A DNA stretch of 36,297 nucleotides. Source: Erysipelothrix sp. (GTDB lineage Bacteria; Bacillota_I; Bacilli_A; Erysipelotrichales; Erysipelotrichaceae). Below, one piece after another: positions 1 through 7,984 of the stretch. Below the pieces are notes generated by a model that saw only the letters and a list, made by a program, of their open reading frames with translations, was not told where the DNA came from and made no database searches. The stretch spans positions 1-36,297 of the forward strand of contig JAAZEF010000074.1 in assembly GCA_012512455.1 (NCBI GenBank), read 5' to 3'. The stretch's first letter is position 1, and each line of letters starts with the position of its first letter. A program made the translations under genes and the position numbers.

Positions 1-539
1 AATCAGATAATGTTGATACAATCATTATCGCTTCTAACCAACCATTCTTTGAAGCTCTATTACCTGCGCTTAACTCAAATGAAGTAAGTGCTCCAATCTT
101 TACATCTTATGTAAATGCTGACGTTGCCCACGTTAACCAAGCACAAAGTAATGTAGGTTCAATCTACATGAACGGTTGGTATGATGATGAGCAATCAGAA
201 TATGATGAGTTTGAAAGAATTATTGATGCATCAACAACTCTTTCTGATTCAGAAAAAGAAGAACTTAAAGTTTCTACACACGCTAAATCAGGATATGTTG
301 CAGCAACAACATTTATCGAAGGTTTACGTCGTGTTGGTGATGATACCCTTAATTGGAATAACTTCATCGAAGCAATGGAATCAGATTCAATTGACTTACT
401 CTTAGCTGGTGGAGTTGACTATCGTAATGGTCAACGTATCGGTACAGATACAATGTCACTTTGGGAATATGATCGAGCAAGTCACGAAATCGTTGCGGTA
501 GATGCCCTTAAATCTATTCCGGAAATCGCTGGTAGATAA
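1..539 (+). CDS. ABC transporter substrate-binding protein, branched-chain amino acid (LivJ/LivK) type, 3' part
   Basis: Only the C-terminal about 178 residues are present; the reading frame is open from position 3 and the start lies upstream of the window. The stretch DTIIIASNQPFFEALLPAL, followed by IFTSYVNADV and NGWYDDEQ, and the C-terminal G-x-D-YRNGQRIGTDTMSLWE segment look like the second lobe of type-1 periplasmic binding proteins (Peripla_BP_6). These capture branched-chain amino acids, amides or related solutes outside the membrane and deliver them to LivHMGF-type permeases. The rest of the transporter would lie to the left and cannot be seen. A good terminator follows directly, so this is the last gene of its operon. 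Ligand unknown. Confidence 0.8.
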   Translation, partial: SDNVDTIIIASNQPFFEALLPALNSNEVSAPIFTSYVNADVAHVNQAQSNVGSIYMNGWYDDEQSEYDEFERIIDASTTLSDSEKEELKVSTHAKSGYVAATTFIEGLRRVGDDTLNWNNFIEAMESDSIDLLLAGGVDYRNGQRIGTDTMSLWEYDRASHEIVAVDALKSIPEIAGR

Positions 540-549
540 AAACTAACAT

Positions 550-583
550 AAGAGTCACCTCTAATTTGAAGTGGCTCTTTTTT
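550..583 (+). terminator. Intrinsic terminator of the binding-protein operon
   Basis: A 12-bp stem (AAGAGTCACCTC / GAAGTGGCTCTT, with G-U wobbles) and the 6-nt loop TAATTT are followed by a run of T. It lies 10 nt after the stop codon. Confidence 0.85.
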
Positions 584-624
584 AGTTTAAATATGATATA
601 TTGTAAGAGTTAAAGAGGTGAAGT

Positions 625-1335
625 ATGGTTAAATTTGGTGAATATATATCGTTATTAAGTTTAGAACATTGGATTTACATCACAAGCCTTGTGGTTTTAG
701 CACTATTACTGTTCACTAACAAAGAGTGGATTAAGACACATCGAGACAAAGGAACAATCGTAATCCTAATTGTCAGCATTGCTCAACAAATATTACTCTA
801 TGGTTCTTATTTTGTACTCTATGACTTTAGCTTAGCAGAATCTTTACCACTCCATATAAGTCGTATTAATTCAATATTAGGAATTATTTTTTTAGTTAGT
901 AAAAATCCTAAAATTTACAATGTACTCTGTTACTTTGGAATCTTTGCTTGGCTCAGCTTCTTAGTACCAAGTCGTGTCTATGGTATTACTCATCCACTTG
1001 GCATTAGTTTCTTTGTCAATCATGTCATTACACTACTTGTACCTTACTATGGGATGATTGTGTATGATATGGAAATTAAAACTAAAGATCGAAATCTAGT
1101 TTATTTCTGGTTTTTAGTCTATTTAGTGGCAGTGATGATCATCAATCCTTTGGTAGATGGTAATTACTTTTATCTCAAACATAAACCAATCTTTGCTAAA
1201 GCACCCCATGGTCTCTATCTAATTGGACTTATCATATTCACTTATTTCTTATTTACAATCGCTGAATACTTATATCTAAAAGTTCAAGTAAAGATTAAAG
1301 GTGAACCATCTTTGGAAGTACTTCTTGATGAATAA
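625..1335 (+). CDS. YwaF/TMEM164-like integral membrane protein (TIGR02206 family)
   Basis: A 236-residue protein with about seven hydrophobic segments. The motif LPLHISRINSILG around residues 75-87 and FFVNHVITLLVPYYG about 55 residues later, with conserved His and Asn in membrane segments, are typical of the bacterial YwaF family (TIGR02206). This family is related to eukaryotic TMEM164, reported to be an acyltransferase in ether-lipid metabolism. The bacterial function is not established. The start is ATG with AAAGAGGTG upstream. It overlaps the next gene by 8 nt (ATGAATAA), so the two are probably co-translated. Family assignment is fairly sure; a lipid-related role is only inference. Confidence 0.75.
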   Translation: MVKFGEYISLLSLEHWIYITSLVVLALLLFTNKEWIKTHRDKGTIVILIVSIAQQILLYGSYFVLYDFSLAESLPLHISRINSILGIIFLVSKNPKIYNVLCYFGIFAWLSFLVPSRVYGITHPLGISFFVNHVITLLVPYYGMIVYDMEIKTKDRNLVYFWFLVYLVAVMIINPLVDGNYFYLKHKPIFAKAPHGLYLIGLIIFTYFLFTIAEYLYLKVQVKIKGEPSLEVLLDE

Positions 1336-1936
1336 AAGAAATCCATTAATTCTAGCAACGAGTCTGTTAACTCTCAATCTTATATCACTTCTCATTATTT
1401 ATTATTTGTTACCACAATTATTCATTATTAAAGATAAACAAATGACAAATACACTGATTGAAAAGTCCTTAGGCCTAATATCGATTATCATCTTAGGACT
1501 TGTTTTGGTAGTAATATTAAATCTACTCGTATCATTTGTATTAAGACACTATTTGTTTAATATTGATCGACAACTCACTTTGATTATGGGACTTCTTAGA
1601 GTGATGTATAGTGTGGTTTTATTAATAGGAGTTGTAATACTCATATTAGATACTAATTATGAAGGAGTTCTATCTTTTTATGTTATTTATTTTTGTTCAC
1701 TCTCATTTTTAGGGCTTAATAATATTCTCATTTCTATACTGTTGTATCGTGCACTAGACATTAATCGTATTGTTTCTGTGTTACTAATGATCTGTGGAAT
1801 GGGATATATCTTAGGTTCGATTTATTCATTTATTACACTAACCCTTATTCCTTACATGATGGTATTTAGTTTAGGTGAAATAGTATTCTTGTTATGGTTA
1901 ATGAGTGTAGGTCGTCAAAAACAGATACGCATATAA
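1328..1936 (+). CDS. Polytopic membrane protein, possibly DUF4386-like
   Basis: A 202-residue protein with six predicted transmembrane segments (roughly residues 5-30, 38-66, 80-103, 112-138, 146-170 and 175-195) and almost no soluble part. I do not recognise it firmly. The pattern LYRALDINRIVSVLLMICG followed by a terminal GEIVFLLWL segment recalls DUF4386 membrane proteins, which have six helices and a GE..F.LWL ending. I chose ATG 1328, which overlaps the upstream stop and has GGAAG 8 nt before it, over an in-frame GTG at 1301 that has no ribosome-binding site. Function unknown; co-occurrence with the YwaF-like gene suggests a joint membrane role. Confidence 0.7.
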   Translation: MNKRNPLILATSLLTLNLISLLIIYYLLPQLFIIKDKQMTNTLIEKSLGLISIIILGLVLVVILNLLVSFVLRHYLFNIDRQLTLIMGLLRVMYSVVLLIGVVILILDTNYEGVLSFYVIYFCSLSFLGLNNILISILLYRALDINRIVSVLLMICGMGYILGSIYSFITLTLIPYMMVFSLGEIVFLLWLMSVGRQKQIRI

Positions 1937-1938
1937 AT

Positions 1939-1966
1939 TTGTAATGTCATAGAATCATGTTACAAT
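1939..1966 (+). promoter_or_regulatory. Promoter upstream of opuCA
   Basis: TTGTAA, a 16-bp spacer, then TACAAT with an extended TG element (TGTTACAAT). It sits just after the stop of the membrane-protein gene and about 80 nt ahead of opuCA. Confidence 0.55.
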
Positions 1967-1980
1967 GTTTGAAGAGGATA

Positions 1981-2022
1981 TTTTAGTTATCTATTTATTT
2001 TAGATGATTAAAATGTTTTTTT
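1981..2022 (+). terminator. Terminator-like hairpin in the opuC leader
   Basis: A 13-bp A/T-rich stem (TTTTAGTTATCTA / TAGATGATTAAAA, two G-U pairs) with loop TTTATTT is followed by TG and seven T. It lies between the proposed promoter and the opuCA ribosome-binding site, so opuC transcription must read through it. It could be an attenuator, or a leaky terminator of the upstream gene. Confidence 0.4.
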
Positions 2023-2043
2023 CGTTAGGAAGGTGTAATAAAA

Positions 2044-3240
2044 ATGATTGAATTTAGAAATATTTCAAAATCATACGGAAAAACAGAAGCTGTAAAAAAA
2101 GTCAATGTTACTATTGATTCAGGCGAATTTGTATGTTTTATAGGAACATCAGGTTCAGGTAAGACAACAATGATGCGTATGATTAATGCAATGATTAAAC
2201 CAACCACAGGAGCAATTTTAATAGATGAAGTTGATATTTCAACTATTCCTGAAGTCGAATTAAGACGAAAGATAGGTTATGTTATCCAACAAATTGGTCT
2301 CATGCCTCATATGACAATTTATGAAAATATTGTCATGGTCCCACGGTTACTCAAGTGGTCAGAAGAAACAATGAGAGCTGTCGCAGAAGATTTAATGCAA
2401 CGTGTCGACTTACCATTAGAACTATTGGACGCTTATCCTTCAGAACTCTCTGGAGGCATGCAACAAAGGGTAGGGGTCATTCGTGCTTTAGCAGCCGACC
2501 AAAACATTATTTTAATGGACGAACCTTTTGGGGCACTTGATCCCATCACCAGAGATTCATTACAAAAACTCATCAAAAGACTACAAAAAGATTTGAATAA
2601 AACAGTTGTGTTTGTGACACACGATATGGACGAAGCCCTTGCTTTATCAGATAAGATTGTAATTTTAAGCCATGGTGAAATTATTCAACAAGGTAGTCCT
2701 AAAGAAATATTAACCAATCCTACTAATGATTATATTAAAGAATTGGTTGGAGAAGAACGTTTATCTCAAGCTATTTTTGAATATGAAACTGTAGAGAAAA
2801 TCATGATTGATCCAATTAAAATCAATCAAAACATTACCGTACAACAAGCTGCCAAAAAGATGTCAGAGACCAGAGTAGATGACATCTTAGTAGTTGATGA
2901 ACAAGGTGTCTTGGTAGGTCGTGTCGATTTATTTACATTAACATCACGTCATAGTCCACAAACAATTGTTAAAGATATTATGAAAGAAGTAACTTATATC
3001 AGTGATGTGACTTCAATTAGAGATGCCATCTATTTTATTAAGGATTTAGGTTATCGAAATATATCGGTGGTAGATAGTGAAGGTCATCTCAAGGGTTTAG
3101 TCACTCGTTCCGCTATCGTTAAAACGGTCTATGATGCTTATTGGAAAAACTATGAGCCTCAAAACGAAGAAGAAGAGACCGTAATTATCGATGAAGAAAA
3201 GGTAATGGCCGCCATTGAAATCTCCAATGGAGGTGAGTAA
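2044..3240 (+). CDS. opuCA: Glycine betaine/carnitine/choline ABC transporter ATPase OpuCA with CBS pair
   Basis: A 398-residue protein. The N-terminal ABC ATPase domain has Walker A at residues 34-41 (GTSGSGKT), the signature LSGGMQQR, Walker B IILMDEPF and the switch VTHDMDEA. Residues about 255-372 form two CBS domains (VDDILVVDEQGVLVGRVD and ISVVDSEGHLKGLVT). This is the OpuCA/ProV architecture; in several Gram-positive OpuC systems the CBS pair binds c-di-AMP and inhibits uptake. It energises import of quaternary-ammonium osmolytes. The ribosome-binding site is AGGAAGGTG. It is the first gene of a four-gene operon in the usual order ATPase, permease, binding protein, permease. Confidence 0.93.
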   Translation: MIEFRNISKSYGKTEAVKKVNVTIDSGEFVCFIGTSGSGKTTMMRMINAMIKPTTGAILIDEVDISTIPEVELRRKIGYVIQQIGLMPHMTIYENIVMVPRLLKWSEETMRAVAEDLMQRVDLPLELLDAYPSELSGGMQQRVGVIRALAADQNIILMDEPFGALDPITRDSLQKLIKRLQKDLNKTVVFVTHDMDEALALSDKIVILSHGEIIQQGSPKEILTNPTNDYIKELVGEERLSQAIFEYETVEKIMIDPIKINQNITVQQAAKKMSETRVDDILVVDEQGVLVGRVDLFTLTSRHSPQTIVKDIMKEVTYISDVTSIRDAIYFIKDLGYRNISVVDSEGHLKGLVTRSAIVKTVYDAYWKNYEPQNEEEETVIIDEEKVMAAIEISNGGE

Positions 3241-3241
3241 G

Positions 3242-3883
3242 ATGATTGAATTTATTAGTATCTATGGACAAGAAATAGTTGTCAAAATAGGTGAACACAT
3301 CTTTATTTCACTCTTTTCATTAGGACTCGGCATTTTAGTCGCAGTACCTTTAGGTATCTTAGTTAGTGCCAATAAGAAATTGTCACAACTATTTATTACC
3401 ATTGCTACTATATTACAAACCATTCCTTCCTTAGCACTTCTAGCAATGTTTGTACCACTCATAGGAATAGGTAAAGTACCTGCTATTAGTGCATTATTTG
3501 TTTACTCATTATTACCTATTATTCGTAATACGATTTTAGGAATGGAAGCAGTCAATAAAGATACCTTAGATGCTGCTAAAGGTATGGGTATGACAAGAGG
3601 TCAGATAGTCAAACAAGTACAACTTCCCTTAGCTTCACCTATTGTGATGGCCGGGATTCGTCTATCAGGTGTTTATGTCTTCGCATGGGCGACTTTAGCT
3701 TCCTATATTGGAGCTGGTGGCTTAGGAGACTTTATCTTTACAGGACTTAATAACTTTAATTTCTCGATGATTTTAGCAGGAACGATACCTGTATCGCTTT
3801 TAGCACTTCTATTTGATTGGGTGATGAGTCGCTTGGAAACAAGATTTAAGCCACAGACCACATCTCTTAAGGAGGCGAAGTAA
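3242..3883 (+). CDS. opuCB: Osmolyte ABC transporter permease OpuCB
   Basis: A 213-residue inner-membrane permease with about five to six helices and the binding-protein-dependent transport loop DAAKGMGMTRGQIVKQVQLP, the EAA motif that docks on OpuCA. The segment PSLALLAMFVPLIGIG is typical of the OpuCB/ProW family. The ATG at 3242 is preceded by GGAGGTGA; an upstream in-frame TTG at 3215 lies inside opuCA and has no ribosome-binding site. The gene starts right after the opuCA stop. It is a paralogue of OpuCD three genes on; the two probably form the heterodimeric membrane channel. Confidence 0.92.
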   Translation: MIEFISIYGQEIVVKIGEHIFISLFSLGLGILVAVPLGILVSANKKLSQLFITIATILQTIPSLALLAMFVPLIGIGKVPAISALFVYSLLPIIRNTILGMEAVNKDTLDAAKGMGMTRGQIVKQVQLPLASPIVMAGIRLSGVYVFAWATLASYIGAGGLGDFIFTGLNNFNFSMILAGTIPVSLLALLFDWVMSRLETRFKPQTTSLKEAK

Positions 3884-3884
3884 T

Positions 3885-4853
3885 ATGAAAAAAACATTAT
3901 TGATAATAAGTCTCTTAATGATGTTAGTGGGCTGTTCACTCCCTGGATTAGGAGGTTCTGCGCGCAATGATGATATTGTGGTCGCAGGTGGTAATACTGC
4001 CGAAAGACGTATCATGGCAGAGGTTTTAGTTCAAATGGTAAATCATTATCAACCAGAACTTTCTACTCATATAATTGATAATTTAGGAACTACGATGTTA
4101 ATAGTTCAGACAATTACTCGTCAAGATGCTAACTTTTCATCTATTATGTACACAGGAACTTCTTTAACTGGTGAATTAGGGATGGAGGCAACTACCAATA
4201 CTGAGGAAGCTTTTTGGAAAGTAGTCCAAGGGTATCATGAAGAATATGATGCGGTATGGTTTCCTACCTATGGCTTTGCGAATACGTATGCCTTTATGGT
4301 CAGAAGAGATTTTGCACAGCAACATGGCATTACTAAAGTCAGCGAATTAGAAGCTTTAGCTAGTGAGGTAAGTGTTGGTGTCGATGACTCATGGCTTACA
4401 CGACAAGGTGATGGATATGAGGATTTCCAAAGAATTTATGGTTATAGTTTTTATGATATCTTCCCCATGTCGATTGGATTAGTGTATACCGCAGTCGAAA
4501 GTGGTGATGTTGATGTGGTCTTAGGGTATTCGACAGATGGAAGGGTAGATGCCTATGATCTTGTCTTATTAGAAGATGACTTAGCGCTCTTTCCACCATA
4601 TGATGCTAGTGCTATCGTTTCCCATCAAGTCTTAGAAGCTCATCCAGAGTTAGAAGAAATAGTTTTGAAATTAGAAAATACAATCGATGAAACTTTGATG
4701 CAGACAATGAATCGTCAACATGATGAATATCGAATCGAAGCAGCTATTATCGCCAAAGAATTCTTAGAAGAAAACAATTATTTTGAAGATAAAGAAGTTA
4801 TTCCACTGAGTCAAAGGCCACAATACCAAGCAATCTTTGAAGGAGGCAATTAA
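3885..4853 (+). CDS. opuCC: Osmolyte-binding lipoprotein OpuCC
   Basis: A 322-residue secreted substrate-binding protein. Residues 1-16 are a lipoprotein signal ending in the lipobox LVGC, so Cys17 should be lipidated and anchor the protein outside the membrane. The body belongs to the OpuAC/ProX-like type-2 binding fold (GGNTAERRIMAEVL, SSIMYTGTSLTGELG, MSIGLVYTAVESGDVDVVLGY). It presents betaine, carnitine or choline-like ligands to OpuCB/OpuCD. It follows opuCB by 1 nt with GGAGGCG upstream. The exact ligand cannot be read with certainty from the sequence. Confidence 0.92.
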   Translation: MKKTLLIISLLMMLVGCSLPGLGGSARNDDIVVAGGNTAERRIMAEVLVQMVNHYQPELSTHIIDNLGTTMLIVQTITRQDANFSSIMYTGTSLTGELGMEATTNTEEAFWKVVQGYHEEYDAVWFPTYGFANTYAFMVRRDFAQQHGITKVSELEALASEVSVGVDDSWLTRQGDGYEDFQRIYGYSFYDIFPMSIGLVYTAVESGDVDVVLGYSTDGRVDAYDLVLLEDDLALFPPYDASAIVSHQVLEAHPELEEIVLKLENTIDETLMQTMNRQHDEYRIEAAIIAKEFLEENNYFEDKEVIPLSQRPQYQAIFEGGN

Positions 4854-4855
4854 GT

Positions 4856-5488
4856 ATGTTACAAGAACTACTAGAATATTATCTTATTAATGGAAGCTAT
4901 GTTTTCGATCAATTCGTAGTTCACTTTCTCATTTCAATATATGGTGTGATATTTGCGGCATTGGTTATGATTCCATTAGGTTTTTATCTGGCAAGACATC
5001 ATACATTAGCAAACTGGGTCATCACCATTGCTAATCTTATTCAAACCATACCTTCCTTAGCCATGTTATCTATTTTGATGATTGGATTAGGCTTAGGACC
5101 AAATACTGTCGTCGCAGCTGTCTTCTTATACTCCTTATTACCAATAGTTAAGAACACCTATACCGCAGTTACCAATGTCGACAAAAACTTATTAGATGTC
5201 GCCAAAGGTATGGGGATGACAAAAACTCAAATGATCTTTAAAGTTGAATTACCTCTCTCAATCTCTGTGATCTTAGGTGGGATAAGAAACGCCTTAGTCG
5301 TAGCAATTGGAATAACGGCTATCGGTACCTTTATTGGTGCCGGAGGACTAGGAGATATCATTACCCGCGGGGTCAATGTAGCTGATGGTGGTTCTATTAT
5401 CTTAGCTGGTGCACTACCTACATCGTTGATGGCGATAGGTATTGATGTGCTATTAGCGGCGATAGAAAAGAGACTTGTTAGATCCTAG
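4856..5488 (+). CDS. opuCD: Osmolyte ABC transporter permease OpuCD
   Basis: A 210-residue membrane permease closely similar to OpuCB, including the EAA loop DVAKGMGMTKTQMIFKVELP, IQTIPSLAMLSILMIGLGLG and the GTFIGAGGLGDIITRG ending. It starts 2 nt after opuCC with GGAGGC upstream and closes the opuC operon. The gap to the next gene is 57 bases, with no clear terminator, so some read-through into the thiol oxidoreductase gene is possible. Confidence 0.92.
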   Translation: MLQELLEYYLINGSYVFDQFVVHFLISIYGVIFAALVMIPLGFYLARHHTLANWVITIANLIQTIPSLAMLSILMIGLGLGPNTVVAAVFLYSLLPIVKNTYTAVTNVDKNLLDVAKGMGMTKTQMIFKVELPLSISVILGGIRNALVVAIGITAIGTFIGAGGLGDIITRGVNVADGGSIILAGALPTSLMAIGIDVLLAAIEKRLVRS

Positions 5489-5545
5489 AGCATTTCACAA
5501 GCATAAACAATGGTGAGTTGTTATCCTATCAAAGAGGTGTATAAC

Positions 5546-6181
5546 ATGAAAATACAAGTATGGTCAGATTTTAGATGTCCCTTTTGTTATATCGGGAAAA
5601 GAAATCTAGAAAATGCGGTAAAGAAATCAAATAAAGATATAGAGATAGAACTCATGAGTTATGAGTTAAATCCCAACTTTGAACCCATTGAAGGGGAAGG
5701 GACGTATGTTCAAAAACTTTCAAAAACACTAGGAATTTCTGAAACAAAAGCTCAGGCAAGTACTGATCACATTCAAACAATGGCAACTCAAGCTGGTTTG
5801 AATTATGATTTTGAATCCATTATTGATGTCAATAGCTTTAAGACTCATCGTGTCTTTCAAATGGCTAAAAACTTAGGTAAAGGTAATGAGTTTTTTGAAA
5901 AAGGAATGAGCGCTCATTTTATCGAAGGTTTAGATATTAGCGATGAGAAAGTTCTTGTCGAGTTAGCAATAAGTGTAGGTATCGATGAAACCAAAGTCAC
6001 AGAAGCACTCACTTCTGATGATATAGCATATCAAGTACGCAGCGATCAACAACATGCTCAAAACATAGGCGTACAAGGCGTACCACATTTCTTAATTGAT
6101 AACAAAGTGTTCGTCAGTGGTGCCCAACCAGTCGATGCTTTCTTGGAAGCTATCGAATATGTTGAATCACTAGACAAGTAA
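5546..6181 (+). CDS. DsbA-family (FrnE-type) thiol oxidoreductase
   Basis: A 211-residue protein with the thioredoxin-like motif CPFC near the N-terminus (VWSDFRCPFCYIGKRN) and the cis-proline segment GVQGVPHFLIDN near the C-terminus. The helical insertion between them is typical of the FrnE/polyketide-type DsbA branch. There is no signal peptide, so it is probably cytoplasmic and acts in thiol-disulfide exchange or glutathione S-transferase-like chemistry. I chose ATG 5546, preceded by AAAGAGGTG; an in-frame ATG at 5510 has no ribosome-binding site. It ends at a bidirectional terminator shared with the convergent exporter genes. Confidence 0.88.
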   Translation: MKIQVWSDFRCPFCYIGKRNLENAVKKSNKDIEIELMSYELNPNFEPIEGEGTYVQKLSKTLGISETKAQASTDHIQTMATQAGLNYDFESIIDVNSFKTHRVFQMAKNLGKGNEFFEKGMSAHFIEGLDISDEKVLVELAISVGIDETKVTEALTSDDIAYQVRSDQQHAQNIGVQGVPHFLIDNKVFVSGAQPVDAFLEAIEYVESLDK

Positions 6182-6207
6182 AAAAGGCTTCAATTGAAGC
6201 CTTTTTT
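6181..6207. terminator. Bidirectional terminator between the DsbA-type gene and the ABC exporter
   Basis: A perfect 16-nt palindrome (GGCTTCAATTGAAGCC, 6186-6201) is flanked by five A and six T, so it can end transcription on both strands. It touches the stop codons of both convergent genes. Confidence 0.9.
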
Positions 6208-7984
6208 AGTCGCTAAGTTGTTGTAATTGATACATTTGGTAATATAAACCTTCAAGTTTAATCAATTCATCATGATTACCACGCTCTACAATCTCGCCTT
6301 GATTAAGAACTAGGATTTGGTGAGCATCTTTGATGGTACTTAGGCGGTGTGCTATCGCAATTGTCGTCCGTCCTTTTTTAAGACGAGTAAGACTTTCTTG
6401 AATTAAGTGCTCAGTCTCAGTATCGATATTCGCAGTCGCTTCATCTAAGATTAAGATTTTAGGATTAGTCACTAAAGTTCTTGCGAAGGCTAGTAACTGT
6501 TTTTGTCCACTTGAGAATGAAGCACCTCTTTCGGCCACCTGATGATCATAGGTGTTAGGGAGTTCTTCAATAAAGGTATCTGCCTGTACAAACTTTAAGG
6601 CTTCAATAATTTCTTCATCACTAATTTCTTGATTTAATAAACGAATATTGTCTTTAATCGTTCCATAATAAATAAAGGGATCTTGAAGAACAAGACTCAT
6701 CGTCTCTCTTAATTGATCAATGTTAAAGTCTTTCACAGAGTAGCCATCAATTAAAACATCTCCTTGATAAAATTCATAGAAGCGCATCATTACATTAATG
6801 ATAGAACTTTTACCGGAACCAGTATGTCCAACTAATGCGACAGTTTCACCAGGATTAACAGTAAATGATATATTTTTTAAGACATCATTTCGACCATCAT
6901 AGGAGAAAGTAACATCCTTAAATTCTATTTTACCTTTACTCACTACGGCTTCTTTTAGATCATGTTGAATAGGTGCAACTTCTTGATGATCCATAATCGT
7001 GAAGACACGACTACTAGATACAATCGCTTGTTGAAAGATTGCCAAGCGGTCCATGATCATAAATAGGGGATCATATAACATATACACATAGTCCACAAAC
7101 ATCAGCACAAGTCCTGCAGATATTGTGGCACTTAAGGATTGGATTCCAAAATAAAGCAATATGGTCGCAATGGTTAAAGAAGTTAGTAGATGGATGATTG
7201 GATAGAGTAGAAGACCATCAAGTTTGAGGTTAGCCATTCTTGCGTCATAATAGTTGTCGTTGGTCACTTTGAATTCATTGATGAGACGTTTCTGTTGATT
7301 GAATATTTGAATAATTCCCATTCCCGCAATTGATTCAGCTAACTTAGTATTCAAAGCACTAAGCTCAGAACGGGCTCTTTGATAGGAACGTGTTGATTTC
7401 TTTTGGTAAATAAATACTACCAACACCGCGATAGGAACAAATAACAAACTAATGAGTGCTAATGTTCTATTGAATATAAACATCGCAATAAGTACTGAAA
7501 TAACCATGATGGTAGAACTAAATACGACTGAAATAACTGAGACTAACATCTCTTGAATTGAATCGGTATCATTGGTGACTCTAGAGACTATTGAACCAGC
7601 TGGAGTCTTATCAAAATAACGCATGCCCATACCTTGAAGTTTTTCAAAGAGTTCATAGCGAATGGTTTGGGTGATACGATTGCCAATCGCATAGAAATTA
7701 TAAACATAAAGATATCTGAAAATGGAACTAACTAACGAGATACCTAAATAGTAACAAGCCAAGATAATAATCATTTTCATGTCGGTTTGACCTGAGAGAA
7801 TATACTTATCAATGATGTCTTTGATGATGGTAGGTCTCACTAAATCAGTCATAGTTGCTATTAAAAGAAAACCAATAGAAATGATTAATAACCATTTTAA
7901 GTCTTTGACATACCACACTAATCTTTTTAATAGTTTCCATTGTTCTTTACGTGTTAATGTCTCTTGTTTGTTTTGATTATTCAT
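6206..7984 (-). CDS. Heterodimeric multidrug ABC exporter half, BmrD/YheH-like (catalytic-site subunit)
   Basis: A 592-residue half-transporter: six transmembrane helices (about 1-320), then an ABC domain with Walker A GHTGSGKSS, Walker B ILILDEA with the catalytic Glu, and the H-loop AIAHRLS. The signature is degenerate, FSSGQKQ instead of LSGGQ. It pairs with the upstream gene as an exporter of drugs, lipids or peptides. I chose ATG 7984, placed 11 nt after AAGGAGG; the in-frame GTG at 7996 overlaps that ribosome-binding site. It overlaps the upstream gene by 8 nt. Substrate cannot be told from sequence. Confidence 0.9.
   Translation of the reverse strand: MNNQNKQETLTRKEQWKLLKRLVWYVKDLKWLLIISIGFLLIATMTDLVRPTIIKDIIDKYILSGQTDMKMIIILACYYLGISLVSSIFRYLYVYNFYAIGNRITQTIRYELFEKLQGMGMRYFDKTPAGSIVSRVTNDTDSIQEMLVSVISVVFSSTIMVISVLIAMFIFNRTLALISLLFVPIAVLVVFIYQKKSTRSYQRARSELSALNTKLAESIAGMGIIQIFNQQKRLINEFKVTNDNYYDARMANLKLDGLLLYPIIHLLTSLTIATILLYFGIQSLSATISAGLVLMFVDYVYMLYDPLFMIMDRLAIFQQAIVSSSRVFTIMDHQEVAPIQHDLKEAVVSKGKIEFKDVTFSYDGRNDVLKNISFTVNPGETVALVGHTGSGKSSIINVMMRFYEFYQGDVLIDGYSVKDFNIDQLRETMSLVLQDPFIYYGTIKDNIRLLNQEISDEEIIEALKFVQADTFIEELPNTYDHQVAERGASFSSGQKQLLAFARTLVTNPKILILDEATANIDTETEHLIQESLTRLKKGRTTIAIAHRLSTIKDAHQILVLNQGEIVERGNHDELIKLEGLYYQMYQLQQLSD

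Noticed and set aside
1301-1327. GTG start for the six-helix membrane protein
   Set aside because: No ribosome-binding site before it. The ATG at 1328 overlaps the upstream stop and has GGAAG in place.
3215-3241. TTG start for opuCB inside opuCA
   Set aside because: The ATG at 3242 has a strong GGAGGTGA and gives the normal family length.
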